Made by a program: the position numbers and the translations under genes. From Haliea sp963974125 (lineage in GTDB: Bacteria > Pseudomonadota > Gammaproteobacteria > Pseudomonadales > Halieaceae), in NCBI GenBank assembly GCA_963974125.1, contig CAXBCH010000022.1:1-64000 (forward strand): a stretch of 64,000 nucleotides of DNA, written 5' to 3'. Positions 51,962 to 60,491 of the stretch are shown here, piece after piece; within the stretch, counting starts at the first letter, position 1, and each line of letters starts with the position of its first letter. The notes under the pieces are model-generated. The model made no database searches. It had not been told where the DNA came from and saw only the letters and a list, made by a program, of their open reading frames with translations.

Positions 51962-52444
51962 TCAGCTGCGCTCCAGCACCACCATCAGGTCCTTGAAACG
52001 GGCCCGGTTCTCCTCCGACAGCCCCATGAGTACCCGGTGGGCCTCCACGACCTTGTCCTTGACCGCACGCTCGCTGCCCTCCACCAGGGGAATGCAGTTG
52101 ATGCAGTCGGGGTTGGCACAGGCTTCCTCATGCAATTCGAACAGGCGCTGAAAGCCCATGCTCTTGATCAGACGGGTAATGCCGGGGTTGTTGCTGTAGA
52201 TCGCGGGCATGAAGCCGAAGCGAGCCCGCACTTCCAGCGCAAGTTTGGCCAGCAGCCCCAGGGTCGTGCTGTCTATGCCCTCGGCGCCGCAGAGATCCAC
52301 CCAGACACTGGCAAAATCCGGATTGTCGAGCATCCTGTGCACGTAGTCGTCAATCGTCGTACACAACGTCAGGCGCACGTCACCGGTCAGGCGAATGACA
52401 TATGCACCGTCCTGGCTCGCAGCAAGAATCCTGCCTTCTTCCAT
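51962..52444 (-). CDS. STAS-domain anti-sigma-factor antagonist (RssC type)
   Basis: The 160-residue protein has a STAS domain with the phosphorylatable motif DLCGAEGIDSTTLGLLA. A C-terminal extension has CANPDCINCIP, with three cysteines, and helices beyond. In Pseudomonas the homologous gene pair beside tal encodes an RssB-type phosphatase and this antagonist. The neighbouring SpoIIE-type phosphatase probably dephosphorylates it. It starts two bases after the rssB stop. Confidence 0.83.
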   Translation of the reverse strand: MEEGRILAASQDGAYVIRLTGDVRLTLCTTIDDYVHRMLDNPDFASVWVDLCGAEGIDSTTLGLLAKLALEVRARFGFMPAIYSNNPGITRLIKSMGFQRLFELHEEACANPDCINCIPLVEGSERAVKDKVVEAHRVLMGLSEENRARFKDLMVVLERS

Positions 52445-52446
52445 TT

Positions 52447-53631
52447 CTAACCCCGCTTGCTGATAAACAGCGCAGCAATATCGTCGGGTGCAGTTTCGAC
52501 ATGGTCGAGCCCAAGCCGGGTGACGATCTCCTCGGGTGACTCGGCGGTTTCCTCGAATACCTTGAGGAAATACTTTTCCTTCTCGATCAGGTTTTGCGGC
52601 GGCAGGATTTCCAGAATCCCGTCGGAGAACAACGCCAGCATGAAACGCTGCGGCAGGTCGATCAAGTGCTCTTCGTAAGACGCGTCCTCCATGATGCCGA
52701 CCGCCGAACCCTCGCCGCGCAGGTAGCGCGCACCCTCTGCCGACACCAGTACCGGCTGCGGCAAATGCCCGGCAACGCTGTAACGCAGCGTATTGGCGGC
52801 AGTGTCCAGCAAGCCGACCACCATGGTGGCAAACTTGCCAACTTCCAGGCCCAGCAATTCCTTGTTGGCGCGCTTGAGCATGGCGACCGGGCTCAGGATG
52901 GTGTCGTCGCTGCGTCGCAGATAGTCTGACCGCTTGCGGGCAAAGAGGTTCTTCAACAGCACCGTGGCAAAGGCGGAGGAGCTGCCGTGGCCGGAGACAT
53001 CGGCCATGAAGAAGGTCACGTGGTGCTCTCCCACGATGAAATAGTCGGTAAAATCACCACTCAGGTAGAGCGAGGGAATCACCGTGTGACTGAACACATA
53101 TTCACCCCGGACCATGGGACTCGCCGGCAGCATGCGCAGCTGTACCTGGCGGCCCGCCTGCTGGTCCTGTTCCAGCATCTTTACGGTACCGCGCAATTCG
53201 ATGTTGGCCCGTTCCAGGCGTTTGCGGGATTCCTGCAACTCGCGGCGCAGCTGACGTTGCCGCACGCAGCGCTCAATCGACTTGAGCAGGGCGTCAGTGT
53301 CTTCGACGGGGCGTACGAAAAAGTCGCTGGCGCCCAGGCGCAGGGCCGTCATCATCTTGGCCACTTCCGCCCGGTCGCTGAAGATGATTGCCGGAATCTG
53401 CAGATCCAGCTCGCGCAGTGAACGGCGCGCCTCCACCCAGGACACATCCTCCAGATCCAGTTCGCACAGAATGACGTCCAGATCCTCGTTGTTGTCGAGA
53501 AAATGGTAGGCCGCATTGACGTCGGTATACACTTCGGTGCGGTAACCGGCTGCCGAGACGATCTCTGCCAGCGCCGCCGCACGGGCGGCGTCGTCATCAA
53601 TCACCAGCACATAGCCTTTGGATTCCATCAT
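52447..53631 (-). CDS. Response-regulator/PP2C-type phosphatase (RssB type) with degenerate receiver
   Basis: The 394-residue protein matches the length of Pseudomonas RssB. It has a receiver domain (1-125), a coiled coil (about 125-165) and a PP2C/SpoIIE phosphatase domain (170-394). The phosphatase metal residues are present: SGDFTDYF, MADVSGHGSSSA, FSDGILE and APDDIAALF. The receiver keeps the acidic DDD at 12-14, but the phosphoacceptor aspartate position reads Glu57 (VILCELDLED) and the conserved Lys reads Arg107 (FVRPVE). So it may not be phosphorylated in the usual way. Confidence 0.85.
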   Translation of the reverse strand: MMESKGYVLVIDDDAARAAALAEIVSAAGYRTEVYTDVNAAYHFLDNNEDLDVILCELDLEDVSWVEARRSLRELDLQIPAIIFSDRAEVAKMMTALRLGASDFFVRPVEDTDALLKSIERCVRQRQLRRELQESRKRLERANIELRGTVKMLEQDQQAGRQVQLRMLPASPMVRGEYVFSHTVIPSLYLSGDFTDYFIVGEHHVTFFMADVSGHGSSSAFATVLLKNLFARKRSDYLRRSDDTILSPVAMLKRANKELLGLEVGKFATMVVGLLDTAANTLRYSVAGHLPQPVLVSAEGARYLRGEGSAVGIMEDASYEEHLIDLPQRFMLALFSDGILEILPPQNLIEKEKYFLKVFEETAESPEEIVTRLGLDHVETAPDDIAALFISKRG

Positions 53632-53755
53632 GCGTTACTTGCGGGGAGCTTGCGGGCAGACACTACGCCCTTGCCGCGGGGCGGGCAACCGCTTTGCACT
53701 GTGTTTGGGCAGGATTTCACAGTTTTGCCACAAGCGTGAAAACAGCGCACGCGAC

Positions 53756-54475
53756 TCAAAAGTCCTCGTCCCAGTCAGCGTCGCCAAAGTCGGAAAAATC
53801 GTCTTCCACCACACCGTCGTTCACCAGCGCACGGCGCTGCTGCAGATAGGCATCGCGGACGAAAATGTAGCGATCACCTGACATCAGATCTTCAGCCTTG
53901 AGCAGCCTGGCCCGGGTATCGATCAGTTCGAGCCCGAACAGGGAATTGCGAAGCCTGACCTCGTCAATGCTCACTTCCACCGAGGTCAGTGCATCAAAAA
54001 CCGTACCGGTGCCACTGCGCACGGTGCGCGGACCCAACATCGGCACCATCAGGAAAGGCCCCGGAGGCAGCCCCCAGATCGCCAGGGTGTGGCCAAAATC
54101 GGTGCGGTAGGGCTCGACACCCATGCGGCTGGCAACGTCAAACAGCCCCAGCATGCCGATGGTCGAATTGAGCAGGAAGCGGCCACCAGCGCGAGCGGCG
54201 CCGCCCGGGCGGCCCTGCAGAACCGCGTTGATGGTGGAGTTGGCATCGCGCAGGTTGCTGAAGAAATTGCTTACACCTTTCTCTGCCGGATCGGGCAAAA
54301 CCGCCTGGTAACCTTGGGCCACTGGTTTCAAGAGGTACTGATCCAGGCGTTCGTTGAACTCGAATATGGGCCGATTGAGTCCCTCCCACGGATCGGGGTT
54401 GACCGTATCCTGGGCCATCGCAGGAGCAAACAGCAGCAGGCAGAGGAGGCCGAGTGTCGGTCGCAGCAATTTCAT
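53756..54475 (-). CDS. mlaA: Outer-membrane lipid asymmetry protein MlaA (VacJ)
   Basis: The 239-residue protein has the MlaA signature DPWEGLNRPIFEFNERLDQY, KPVAQGYQ, NFFSNLRDANSTINAVLQG and VEPYRTDFGHTLAIWG. MlaA removes misplaced phospholipids from the outer membrane with the Mla system. It has a signal peptide (APAMA) but no lipobox cysteine at a lipoprotein position, in contrast to the E. coli protein. The ATG at 54475 is preferred over 54538. In Pseudomonas the gene also lies near rssB. Confidence 0.9.
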   Translation of the reverse strand: MKLLRPTLGLLCLLLFAPAMAQDTVNPDPWEGLNRPIFEFNERLDQYLLKPVAQGYQAVLPDPAEKGVSNFFSNLRDANSTINAVLQGRPGGAARAGGRFLLNSTIGMLGLFDVASRMGVEPYRTDFGHTLAIWGLPPGPFLMVPMLGPRTVRSGTGTVFDALTSVEVSIDEVRLRNSLFGLELIDTRARLLKAEDLMSGDRYIFVRDAYLQQRRALVNDGVVEDDFSDFGDADWDEDF

Positions 54476-54565
54476 GGCAGTGCCGGTGTCGGGAAAAAGT
54501 GGCGAAATGTTACGCTTGTGCGACAGAGTGAGCAACACGGTCGGAGGGGCAAAAGTTGGCTTGTA

Positions 54566-55303
54566 TCAGTTCAGCATTACGACAGTCCGGCTGGCAAAAT
54601 CTGCCAGCTGCGCACTGCCAAAGCCGACTACCGCATCCTGGTCCATGTCCAGTTCCGCTGCCAGCTGCCGCAACAGCTCGGCGCCAGTGCCGGCCTGGTT
54701 GTCGCGGGCCAGCTCCAGCAGACGTGCCGTCGCGGCATTGAGCGCCATGAAGCGGACGACATCCTCGCGGTCGCGGTAGACCACCAGGTATACCGGATCA
54801 CCGGGCCCAGAGGGGCGGTAGTCCGCTCCGATCCGGTGTACCGGAAAACTGTACGCCAGCACCCAGGCCAGCGGTGACAGTCGCACGACCGCCCGCATCG
54901 GGTCTGCCGCGACCGCCGCCGGAGGCAGATCCTCCTCCGCCACGGACAGTGCCAGCTCCACCCACTCGTAGTGAGCCAGCTCGGCAATGAATGGCGGATC
55001 TTCCGGCCCGGGCCGGTGGCGCTCCAGCAGGAAGCGCAGGAACTCCTGGCTGATCTCAAGGAAGTAGGGTGTGTGGCAGCGGTGACCGTCAATGAACTGA
55101 CGCACCAGGCCGTGCCAGGCCCCATCACTGTACAGGCTCCGCAGCACCGGGAAACCGTTGCTGAGAAAGCTTTCGATATTGTTGTAGATCAGGTCCTGGT
55201 AGATCTTCAGGCGACGACCTTCAACACCCGCCGGCGGTGGCACCAACTCGGGGTTGCGCAGGTAGTCCGCCAGTGCCAACTGACTGCTGCGCAGCTCAGC
55301 CAT
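54566..55303 (-). CDS. DUF2063 family protein, RiPP partner (HvfC/MbnC-like)
   Basis: This 245-residue protein has an N-terminal DUF2063-type domain with LALADYLRNPEL, IYQDLIYNNIESFLSNGFPVLR and HRCHTPYFLEISQEFLRFL. Such proteins form a complex with MNIO enzymes during maturation of ribosomally made, modified peptides. It overlaps the MNIO gene by eight bases, so the two are translated together. Expected role: binding the precursor peptide or helping the MNIO enzyme. Confidence 0.86.
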   Translation of the reverse strand: MAELRSSQLALADYLRNPELVPPPAGVEGRRLKIYQDLIYNNIESFLSNGFPVLRSLYSDGAWHGLVRQFIDGHRCHTPYFLEISQEFLRFLLERHRPGPEDPPFIAELAHYEWVELALSVAEEDLPPAAVAADPMRAVVRLSPLAWVLAYSFPVHRIGADYRPSGPGDPVYLVVYRDREDVVRFMALNAATARLLELARDNQAGTGAELLRQLAAELDMDQDAVVGFGSAQLADFASRTVVMLN

Positions 55304-56156
55304 GCGCCCCTACCGCGGCGACACTGCCAGCACCGTACCGGGCCTGCAAGCGCCGGATCTGCGCCACTTCCTGCAGCAGCTGCGGCAGGGGCGGCAGGTT
55401 AAAGTCGCGCTCCAGCAGGGTCGGCACCGGCCCGAGCAGGTCATAGGCCTCGGCCAGCAGATTCCACACCGGATCGATGACGTCGGCGCCGTGAGTGTCT
55501 ACCTTGAGGTCAGGCGCTTCGTCGTAGTGGCCGGCTACGTGAATATAGCGCACCCGCTCCAGCGGCAGGCCGCGCAGAAAAGCGGATGCCTCGTAACCGT
55601 GGTTGATACTGTTGACGTAAATGTTGTTGACGTCCAGCAACAGATCACAGCCCGAGGCTGCGACCACCGCGTTGATGAATTCCAGTTCACTCATGTCGGC
55701 GTGGGGCTGGGCGTAGTAGGAGGCATTCTCCAGCGCGATGGGGGCACCGATGACATCCTGAACCTGCTGCACGCGCTCGGCGACATGGCGCACAGCCTCA
55801 TCGGTAAAAGGTATCGGCAGGAGATCGTACAGGTGCCCTTCAGCGGCGCACCAGCTCAAGTGTTCGCTGTACAGGCTGACTCCCAGTTCATCCATGAGCG
55901 CACGCACGGCGCGCAGCAACTCCATGTCGAGTGGGTCCGGCCCGCCAATGTCCAGGGACAGGCCGTGAAATACCAGCGGGTGGCGCTGCACCAGTTCGCG
56001 GAACTGGCGGCCATGGCGGCCGCCGACGCGAATCCAGTTCTCCGGCGCCACCTCGAGAAAATCGACCGCTCCCTGGTCCGCTGAAAGCAACGGACCCATC
56101 AGGGCCCGCCGCAATCCCAGGCCCGCTCCCGCGGGCTCGGTGCTACCGTGCGGCAT
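55296..56156 (-). CDS. MNIO/DUF692 iron-dependent RiPP-modifying enzyme (HvfB/MbnB-like)
   Basis: The 286-residue protein is a DUF692 TIM-barrel enzyme: VDFLEVAPENWI, FHGLSLDIGG, YSEHLSWC, ALENASYY, LLLDVNNIYVN, IHVAGH, KVDTHG and LERDFN together supply the histidine, glutamate and aspartate ligands of the multinuclear iron site. Family members oxidise cysteines of a precursor peptide into heterocycle-type copper ligands. The ATG at 56156 overlaps the precursor stop (TGATG); an upstream ATG at 56171 lies inside the precursor gene. The ATG at 56156 is preferred. Confidence 0.9.
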   Translation of the reverse strand: MPHGSTEPAGAGLGLRRALMGPLLSADQGAVDFLEVAPENWIRVGGRHGRQFRELVQRHPLVFHGLSLDIGGPDPLDMELLRAVRALMDELGVSLYSEHLSWCAAEGHLYDLLPIPFTDEAVRHVAERVQQVQDVIGAPIALENASYYAQPHADMSELEFINAVVAASGCDLLLDVNNIYVNSINHGYEASAFLRGLPLERVRYIHVAGHYDEAPDLKVDTHGADVIDPVWNLLAEAYDLLGPVPTLLERDFNLPPLPQLLQEVAQIRRLQARYGAGSVAAVGAHG

Positions 56157-56512
56157 CAGGCGCCGCCGCACTTCCCTTCACCGCACTTGCCTTCCCCGTC
56201 CTTGCCTTCGCCGTCCTTGCCTTCGCCATCCTTTTCACCGCACTTGCCTTCACCGCACTTGCCTTCGCCTTCCTTCTCGCCGCACTTGCCTTCACCGCAC
56301 TTGCCTTCGCCTTCCTTCTCGCCGCACTTGCCTTCGCCACACTTGCCTTCGTGGTCGCCTTCACCGTGAGAGCCATAGTTGGCAAGGTTATAGCCGGTAT
56401 TGAGCTGTTCCGCCGCAAACGGGTTGGCTTCCGCGGATGCCATGGGCACGACCGAGCTGGCCAGAAAAGCTGCGCCGAGCGCAAGCGCGAGGGGTTTTTT
56501 TGCTTGTGCCAT
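56156..56512 (-). CDS. Cysteine-repeat RiPP precursor (HvfA/bufferin type)
   Basis: The 118-residue peptide has a Sec signal (cut near ASA, residue 27), a short linker and a low-complexity core from residue 55. EGKCG occurs eight times in four pairs (Cys58/63, 72/77, 86/91, 110/115). EKEG or EKDG linkers separate the first three pairs, and two EGKDG units (97-106), with Asp in place of Cys, precede the last pair. AAGGAT precedes the ATG. It heads a three-gene unit with the MNIO and DUF2063 genes and probably ends as a secreted copper-binding product. Confidence 0.9.
   Translation of the reverse strand: MAQAKKPLALALGAAFLASSVVPMASAEANPFAAEQLNTGYNLANYGSHGEGDHEGKCGEGKCGEKEGEGKCGEGKCGEKEGEGKCGEGKCGEKDGEGKDGEGKDGEGKCGEGKCGGA
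56168..56356 (-). repeat. In-gene repeat encoding the EGKCG core
   Basis: The DNA repeats in units of about 15 and 42 bases, each carrying a GAAGGCAAGTGCGG-like stretch on the minus strand, to give the peptide's EGKCG pairs. This is the most repetitive stretch of the window. Such tandem arrays often change length by slippage. Confidence 0.8.
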
Positions 56513-56572
56513 AATTGATATCCTTTTTTGGAATGGACGTAAATGCACAAGGTCAACGCCAGGCGCCGACCT

Positions 56573-56582
56573 ACAGTACTGT
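56573..56582. promoter_or_regulatory. Short palindrome upstream of the RiPP operon
   Basis: ACAGTACTGT is a perfect ten-base palindrome 61 bases before the precursor start. It may be an operator, but the size allows chance. No good -35/-10 pair was found. Confidence 0.25.
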
Positions 56583-56643
56583 GACTCAGTATTGGCGAGG
56601 AAGGTTCCCTGCGCCCAACTGCACATTGGCACTATTTCACAAA

Positions 56644-59600
56644 TCAGGCGATCAGGCCACTGTCTGGATGGGCGCCCAGCCAGGCCTGTACTGCCTGCCA
56701 CTGCTCCTGCAGGCGCTTGTCCGAGACCGGCACCCGGGTACCCAATTGCTGGGCAAACAGCGACACCCGGAACTCCTCCAGCATCCAGCGGTATTGCCGC
56801 GCCGGTGCGCACAGGGCCAGCAGTCCCGGCCGTCGAGCGCAGGCTTCGTGCAGGGGCGTCGCGAGCCGTTGCAACAGTTCGCGCTGGCTGGTGTCCCGGG
56901 ACAGCTGGCCATTGAGCCGCTCCAGGCGTTGTTGCAGGGCTTTCATGTAGCGTGGGTACTGGGCCAGCCAGTCCTCCGGGGTATCACGCTGGAAACCAGG
57001 CTGCCACAGCGCCGCCAGTTGCTGGCGCATGTCGTCGAGCGCTGCGGCCCAGGATGCACCGGTATAGCGGGCCAGAAGTGGCTGTATCTCCGCCAGCGAC
57101 TTCAGGGCGCTCAACAAATTGCGTTCCAGCTCCGTGGCCCGCCCCACCACCTTGCCACTGCGCGCCAGCAGTGCCTGGAAGCCGGGCTCATCCCGCGGCA
57201 AGGCATCGTTGAGCTCTGCCACCTGGACCCAGGCCGCATCAATCAGGTCATCGACCAGCGGCACCCGTTCCTGCCCCGCCGCCGCCAGCAGCAGGCTGGT
57301 CTCGTTGCCCAGCAGCAGTTGCTTGCGCAGAAACTTGACCTGCTGCTTTTGTTGCAGCCGCAGCAGCCGCAGCACCCCCAGCCTGTGCTGCAACAGCGCC
57401 TGGCCGGGATAATCGCACAATTCCACCGCCACCGATTCACCCTTGTCCACCAGCGCCGGCCAGGCGGCGATCTCGGTGCCAGCCTGGCGGAAACGCCACT
57501 CCTCGGGGAGCGCGCCGATCGTCCAGCTGGTGAGTCCTTCGCGGGCGGGACTGCCGGCACTGGCCGAGGTGATGGTCTGGCGGGTGTCGCTGCGGAACTC
57601 GTGCACCAGAGCCGCCAGGTCCCGGCCCTGGTTCAGCAGTTTGCCATCGGCATCGACCACCCGGATATTCATCCGGTAGAAGGGGTCGAGCTTTTCGATC
57701 TGCAGGTCCTGCGCCTGCACGGTGACCCCGCCCAGCCGGGACAGCACCCGCGCCAGCGCCAGGCAAAGATCCTCATCCGCCGGCTCCAGCTGCGCCAGGG
57801 CGCGATCCACCGTGTCCGGCACTGGCACCAGCTGCTTGCGCTTGTCCTTGGGCAGCCCCTTCACCAGAGCAATACACTTGTCCCGCAGCAGCCCGGGCAC
57901 CAGCCACTCGAAGCGAAACCGGGGCACCCGGTTCAGCAGGCCCACGGGCACCGTCACCGAGACGCCATCGGTCGCCTGGCCCGGCTCGAACTGGTAGCTG
58001 AGGCGGAATTCCGTGTCGCCCCAGCTGAGCCGGTCCGGGAACTGCTGGCCCAGGCCTGAACCCGGGTCCCTGGCCAGCAGGAGTTCGCGGGGCACCCGCA
58101 GACTGGCATCCGCTCCCTCCGTGGCCGCCAGCCAGGCACGCAGGCGGTCGGCGGTAGTGATGTCCGCGGGCAAGCGTTCGTCGTAGAAGGCAAACAGAAC
58201 CTGCTCATCCGCCAGCAGATCCCGGCGCCGGACCCTGGCTTCAAGGTCCTCCAGGGAGCGCAGCAGCTTCAGGTTGTGTTTCAGGAATCCGGGGTGGCGC
58301 GGGAAGCGCCCGGCAATCAGGCCCTCGCGAATCAGCAGTTCCCTGGATTCGACCGGATTGATTGGCCCGTAGTGCACCGGCCGCTTGTCCGCGACGGTCA
58401 GGCCGTAGAGGGTAACCCGCTCCCAGGCCATGGCCCGGCCCTGGCGCGCCTCCCAGCGCGGCTCGTAGTGGTGAAACTTGAGCAACCCGGGATTGATGTC
58501 CAGCACCCAGGCTGGATCAATGGTGCCGACCGTGCGCGCAAAGACCTTCGAGGTCTCCACAATTTCCGCCGCCACCAGCCACTTCGGCCGCTGCCGCCCC
58601 AGGGCGGAGCCGGGGAAGATCTGCAGCTTGCGATTGCGGCTGCCCAGGTACTCGCGATCCTCCTGGTGCTGGGCAACGTTCGACAGCAATCCCGCCAGCA
58701 GCGCCCTGTGCACGGCGTCGTAGTTCTCCTCTTCCAGCGCGGGTAGCGAGGCGGCTGGATGCAGGCCCAGCTGGCGGCAACTGATACGCAGCTGCGCGTG
58801 CATGTCGCGCCATTCGCGCAGGCGCAGAAAAGAGAGGAACTCGCGCTGGCAGAGCTTGCGCAGCTGACTCTGGCTCAGGGCCTGGCGCTGCTCTTCGTAG
58901 TAGCGCCACAGCGCCAGCCAGGCCATGAAATCCGAGCGCGGATGGCGAAAACGCGCGTGCATCTGGTCCGCCTGGGCCTGCTTGTCCGCGGGCCGCTCGC
59001 GCGGGTCCTGGATCGCCAGTGCCGCCGCAATCACCAGCACCTCGTCCAGGCAGCCCTGATCCTGCGCCGCCAGCACCATGCGCGCCAGCCGCGGATCCAC
59101 CGGCAGCCGCGCCATGCGCTTGCCCACCGCGGTGAGCTGGCCGCGAGCGGTCACCGCTCCCAGTTCCTGCAGCAGCTTGTAGCCGTCCCGCACCATGCGC
59201 GGGTCCGGCGGGTTGATAAAAGGGAACCGCTGCAACTCGCCCAGCCCCAGCTGCAGCATCTGCAGGATCACCGCCGCCAGGCTGGTGCGGAGGATTTCCG
59301 GGTCGGTAAATTCCGGCCGCGAGCGGAAATCAGCTTCGGTATAAAGGCGAATGCAGACGCCGGCGGCGATGCGGCCACAGCGACCCTGGCGCTGGTTGGC
59401 GCTGGCCTGGGAAATGGGTTCGATGGGTAACCGCTGCACCTTGGTGCGGAAACTGTAGCGGCTGATCCGGGCCTCACCCGGGTCAATCACATAGCGGATG
59501 CCGGGCACGGTCACGGACGTTTCCGCCACGTTGGTGGCCAGAACCACCCGCATGCCCCGCCTGCGCTTGAGATCGAACACACGGCTCTGTTCAGCCTGGG

Positions 59601-60399
59601 TCAGGCGGGCGTAGAGCGGCAGCACTTCCAGCCGCTCCTGGCCACGCAACTGCCGGGCCAGCTCGCGAATGTCGCGCTCACCGGGCAGGAACACCAGAAT
59701 ATCGCCGCGCTCACCGAAGCGACCCGCCTCAATGTCACCGACCAGGCCCACGATCTGCTCCTGCAACCCCAGATCCCGGTCCTCTGCGGGATCCAGGTAG
59801 ACCGTCTCCACCGGGTAGCTGCGACCCGACACCTCGATAACGGGTGCACCGTCAAAATGGCGGGAGAAGCTGTCGACGTCGATGGTGGCGGAGGTGATGA
59901 CCAGTTTCAGGTCCGGGCGCCTGGGCAACAGCTGTTTCAGATAGCCCAGCAGGAAGTCGATGTTGAGGCTGCGCTCGTGAGCCTCGTCGATAATAATCGT
60001 ATCGTACTGGCGCAGGAGCCGGTCGTGGCGGATTTCCGCCAACAGGATGCCGTCGGTCATCAGCTTGATCGCGGAGGCGTCGGACACCTGGTCAGTGAAC
60101 CGCACCTGGTAGCCCACCGTCTCCCCCAGCGGTACCTGCAGCTCGTCGGAGATACGCTGGGCGACCGTTCGCGCCGCCAGCCGCCGCGGCTGGGTATGGC
60201 CGATGCGGGCCTCGCGCCCGCGCCCCAGTTGCAGACAGATCTTGGGGATCTGGGTGGTCTTGCCGGAACCGGTCTCGCCGGCAATGATCACCACCTGGTG
60301 GGCGCTGATCGCCGCGGCAATGTCCTCCCGGCGCTGCACCACAGGCAGCTCCGGGGGAAAAGTGATTGGCGGAATGGCGCGAGCCACCGCTTCCGGCAT
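56644..60399 (-). CDS. hrpA: ATP-dependent RNA helicase HrpA
   Basis: This 1251-residue DEAH-box helicase has Walker A GETGSGKTTQIPK at about 41-53, DEAH in IIIDEAHERSLN, SAT in ITSATIDVDSF and QRQGRCGRI, then the long HrpA-specific C-terminal part with DUF3418-type features. E. coli HrpA is about 1300 residues; the start here is about 70 residues shorter, lacking the leading helical stretch. HrpA acts on mRNA and rescues stalled ribosomes in E. coli. It is divergent from the MaoC gene. Confidence 0.93.
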   Translation of the reverse strand: MPEAVARAIPPITFPPELPVVQRREDIAAAISAHQVVIIAGETGSGKTTQIPKICLQLGRGREARIGHTQPRRLAARTVAQRISDELQVPLGETVGYQVRFTDQVSDASAIKLMTDGILLAEIRHDRLLRQYDTIIIDEAHERSLNIDFLLGYLKQLLPRRPDLKLVITSATIDVDSFSRHFDGAPVIEVSGRSYPVETVYLDPAEDRDLGLQEQIVGLVGDIEAGRFGERGDILVFLPGERDIRELARQLRGQERLEVLPLYARLTQAEQSRVFDLKRRRGMRVVLATNVAETSVTVPGIRYVIDPGEARISRYSFRTKVQRLPIEPISQASANQRQGRCGRIAAGVCIRLYTEADFRSRPEFTDPEILRTSLAAVILQMLQLGLGELQRFPFINPPDPRMVRDGYKLLQELGAVTARGQLTAVGKRMARLPVDPRLARMVLAAQDQGCLDEVLVIAAALAIQDPRERPADKQAQADQMHARFRHPRSDFMAWLALWRYYEEQRQALSQSQLRKLCQREFLSFLRLREWRDMHAQLRISCRQLGLHPAASLPALEEENYDAVHRALLAGLLSNVAQHQEDREYLGSRNRKLQIFPGSALGRQRPKWLVAAEIVETSKVFARTVGTIDPAWVLDINPGLLKFHHYEPRWEARQGRAMAWERVTLYGLTVADKRPVHYGPINPVESRELLIREGLIAGRFPRHPGFLKHNLKLLRSLEDLEARVRRRDLLADEQVLFAFYDERLPADITTADRLRAWLAATEGADASLRVPRELLLARDPGSGLGQQFPDRLSWGDTEFRLSYQFEPGQATDGVSVTVPVGLLNRVPRFRFEWLVPGLLRDKCIALVKGLPKDKRKQLVPVPDTVDRALAQLEPADEDLCLALARVLSRLGGVTVQAQDLQIEKLDPFYRMNIRVVDADGKLLNQGRDLAALVHEFRSDTRQTITSASAGSPAREGLTSWTIGALPEEWRFRQAGTEIAAWPALVDKGESVAVELCDYPGQALLQHRLGVLRLLRLQQKQQVKFLRKQLLLGNETSLLLAAAGQERVPLVDDLIDAAWVQVAELNDALPRDEPGFQALLARSGKVVGRATELERNLLSALKSLAEIQPLLARYTGASWAAALDDMRQQLAALWQPGFQRDTPEDWLAQYPRYMKALQQRLERLNGQLSRDTSQRELLQRLATPLHEACARRPGLLALCAPARQYRWMLEEFRVSLFAQQLGTRVPVSDKRLQEQWQAVQAWLGAHPDSGLIA

Positions 60400-60491
60400 T
60401 GCTGTGCTCCTGCGGGCTGGACTTCAGGGTATTTGGGGACCGCTACACTAAGGTATCATCGCGCTTTCAACAATCCCCGCAGGACCCCAGC

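Noticed and set aside
56140..56403. Plus-strand frames with HLPSPSFSPHLPS-like repeats
   Set aside because: They mirror the precursor peptide repeats on the other strand and have no start signal or partner.
56515..58059. A 514-residue plus-strand frame opposite hrpA
   Set aside because: It lies antisense to clear HrpA helicase sequence and is low-complexity, rich in Gln, Arg, His and Leu, as expected from a shadow frame.
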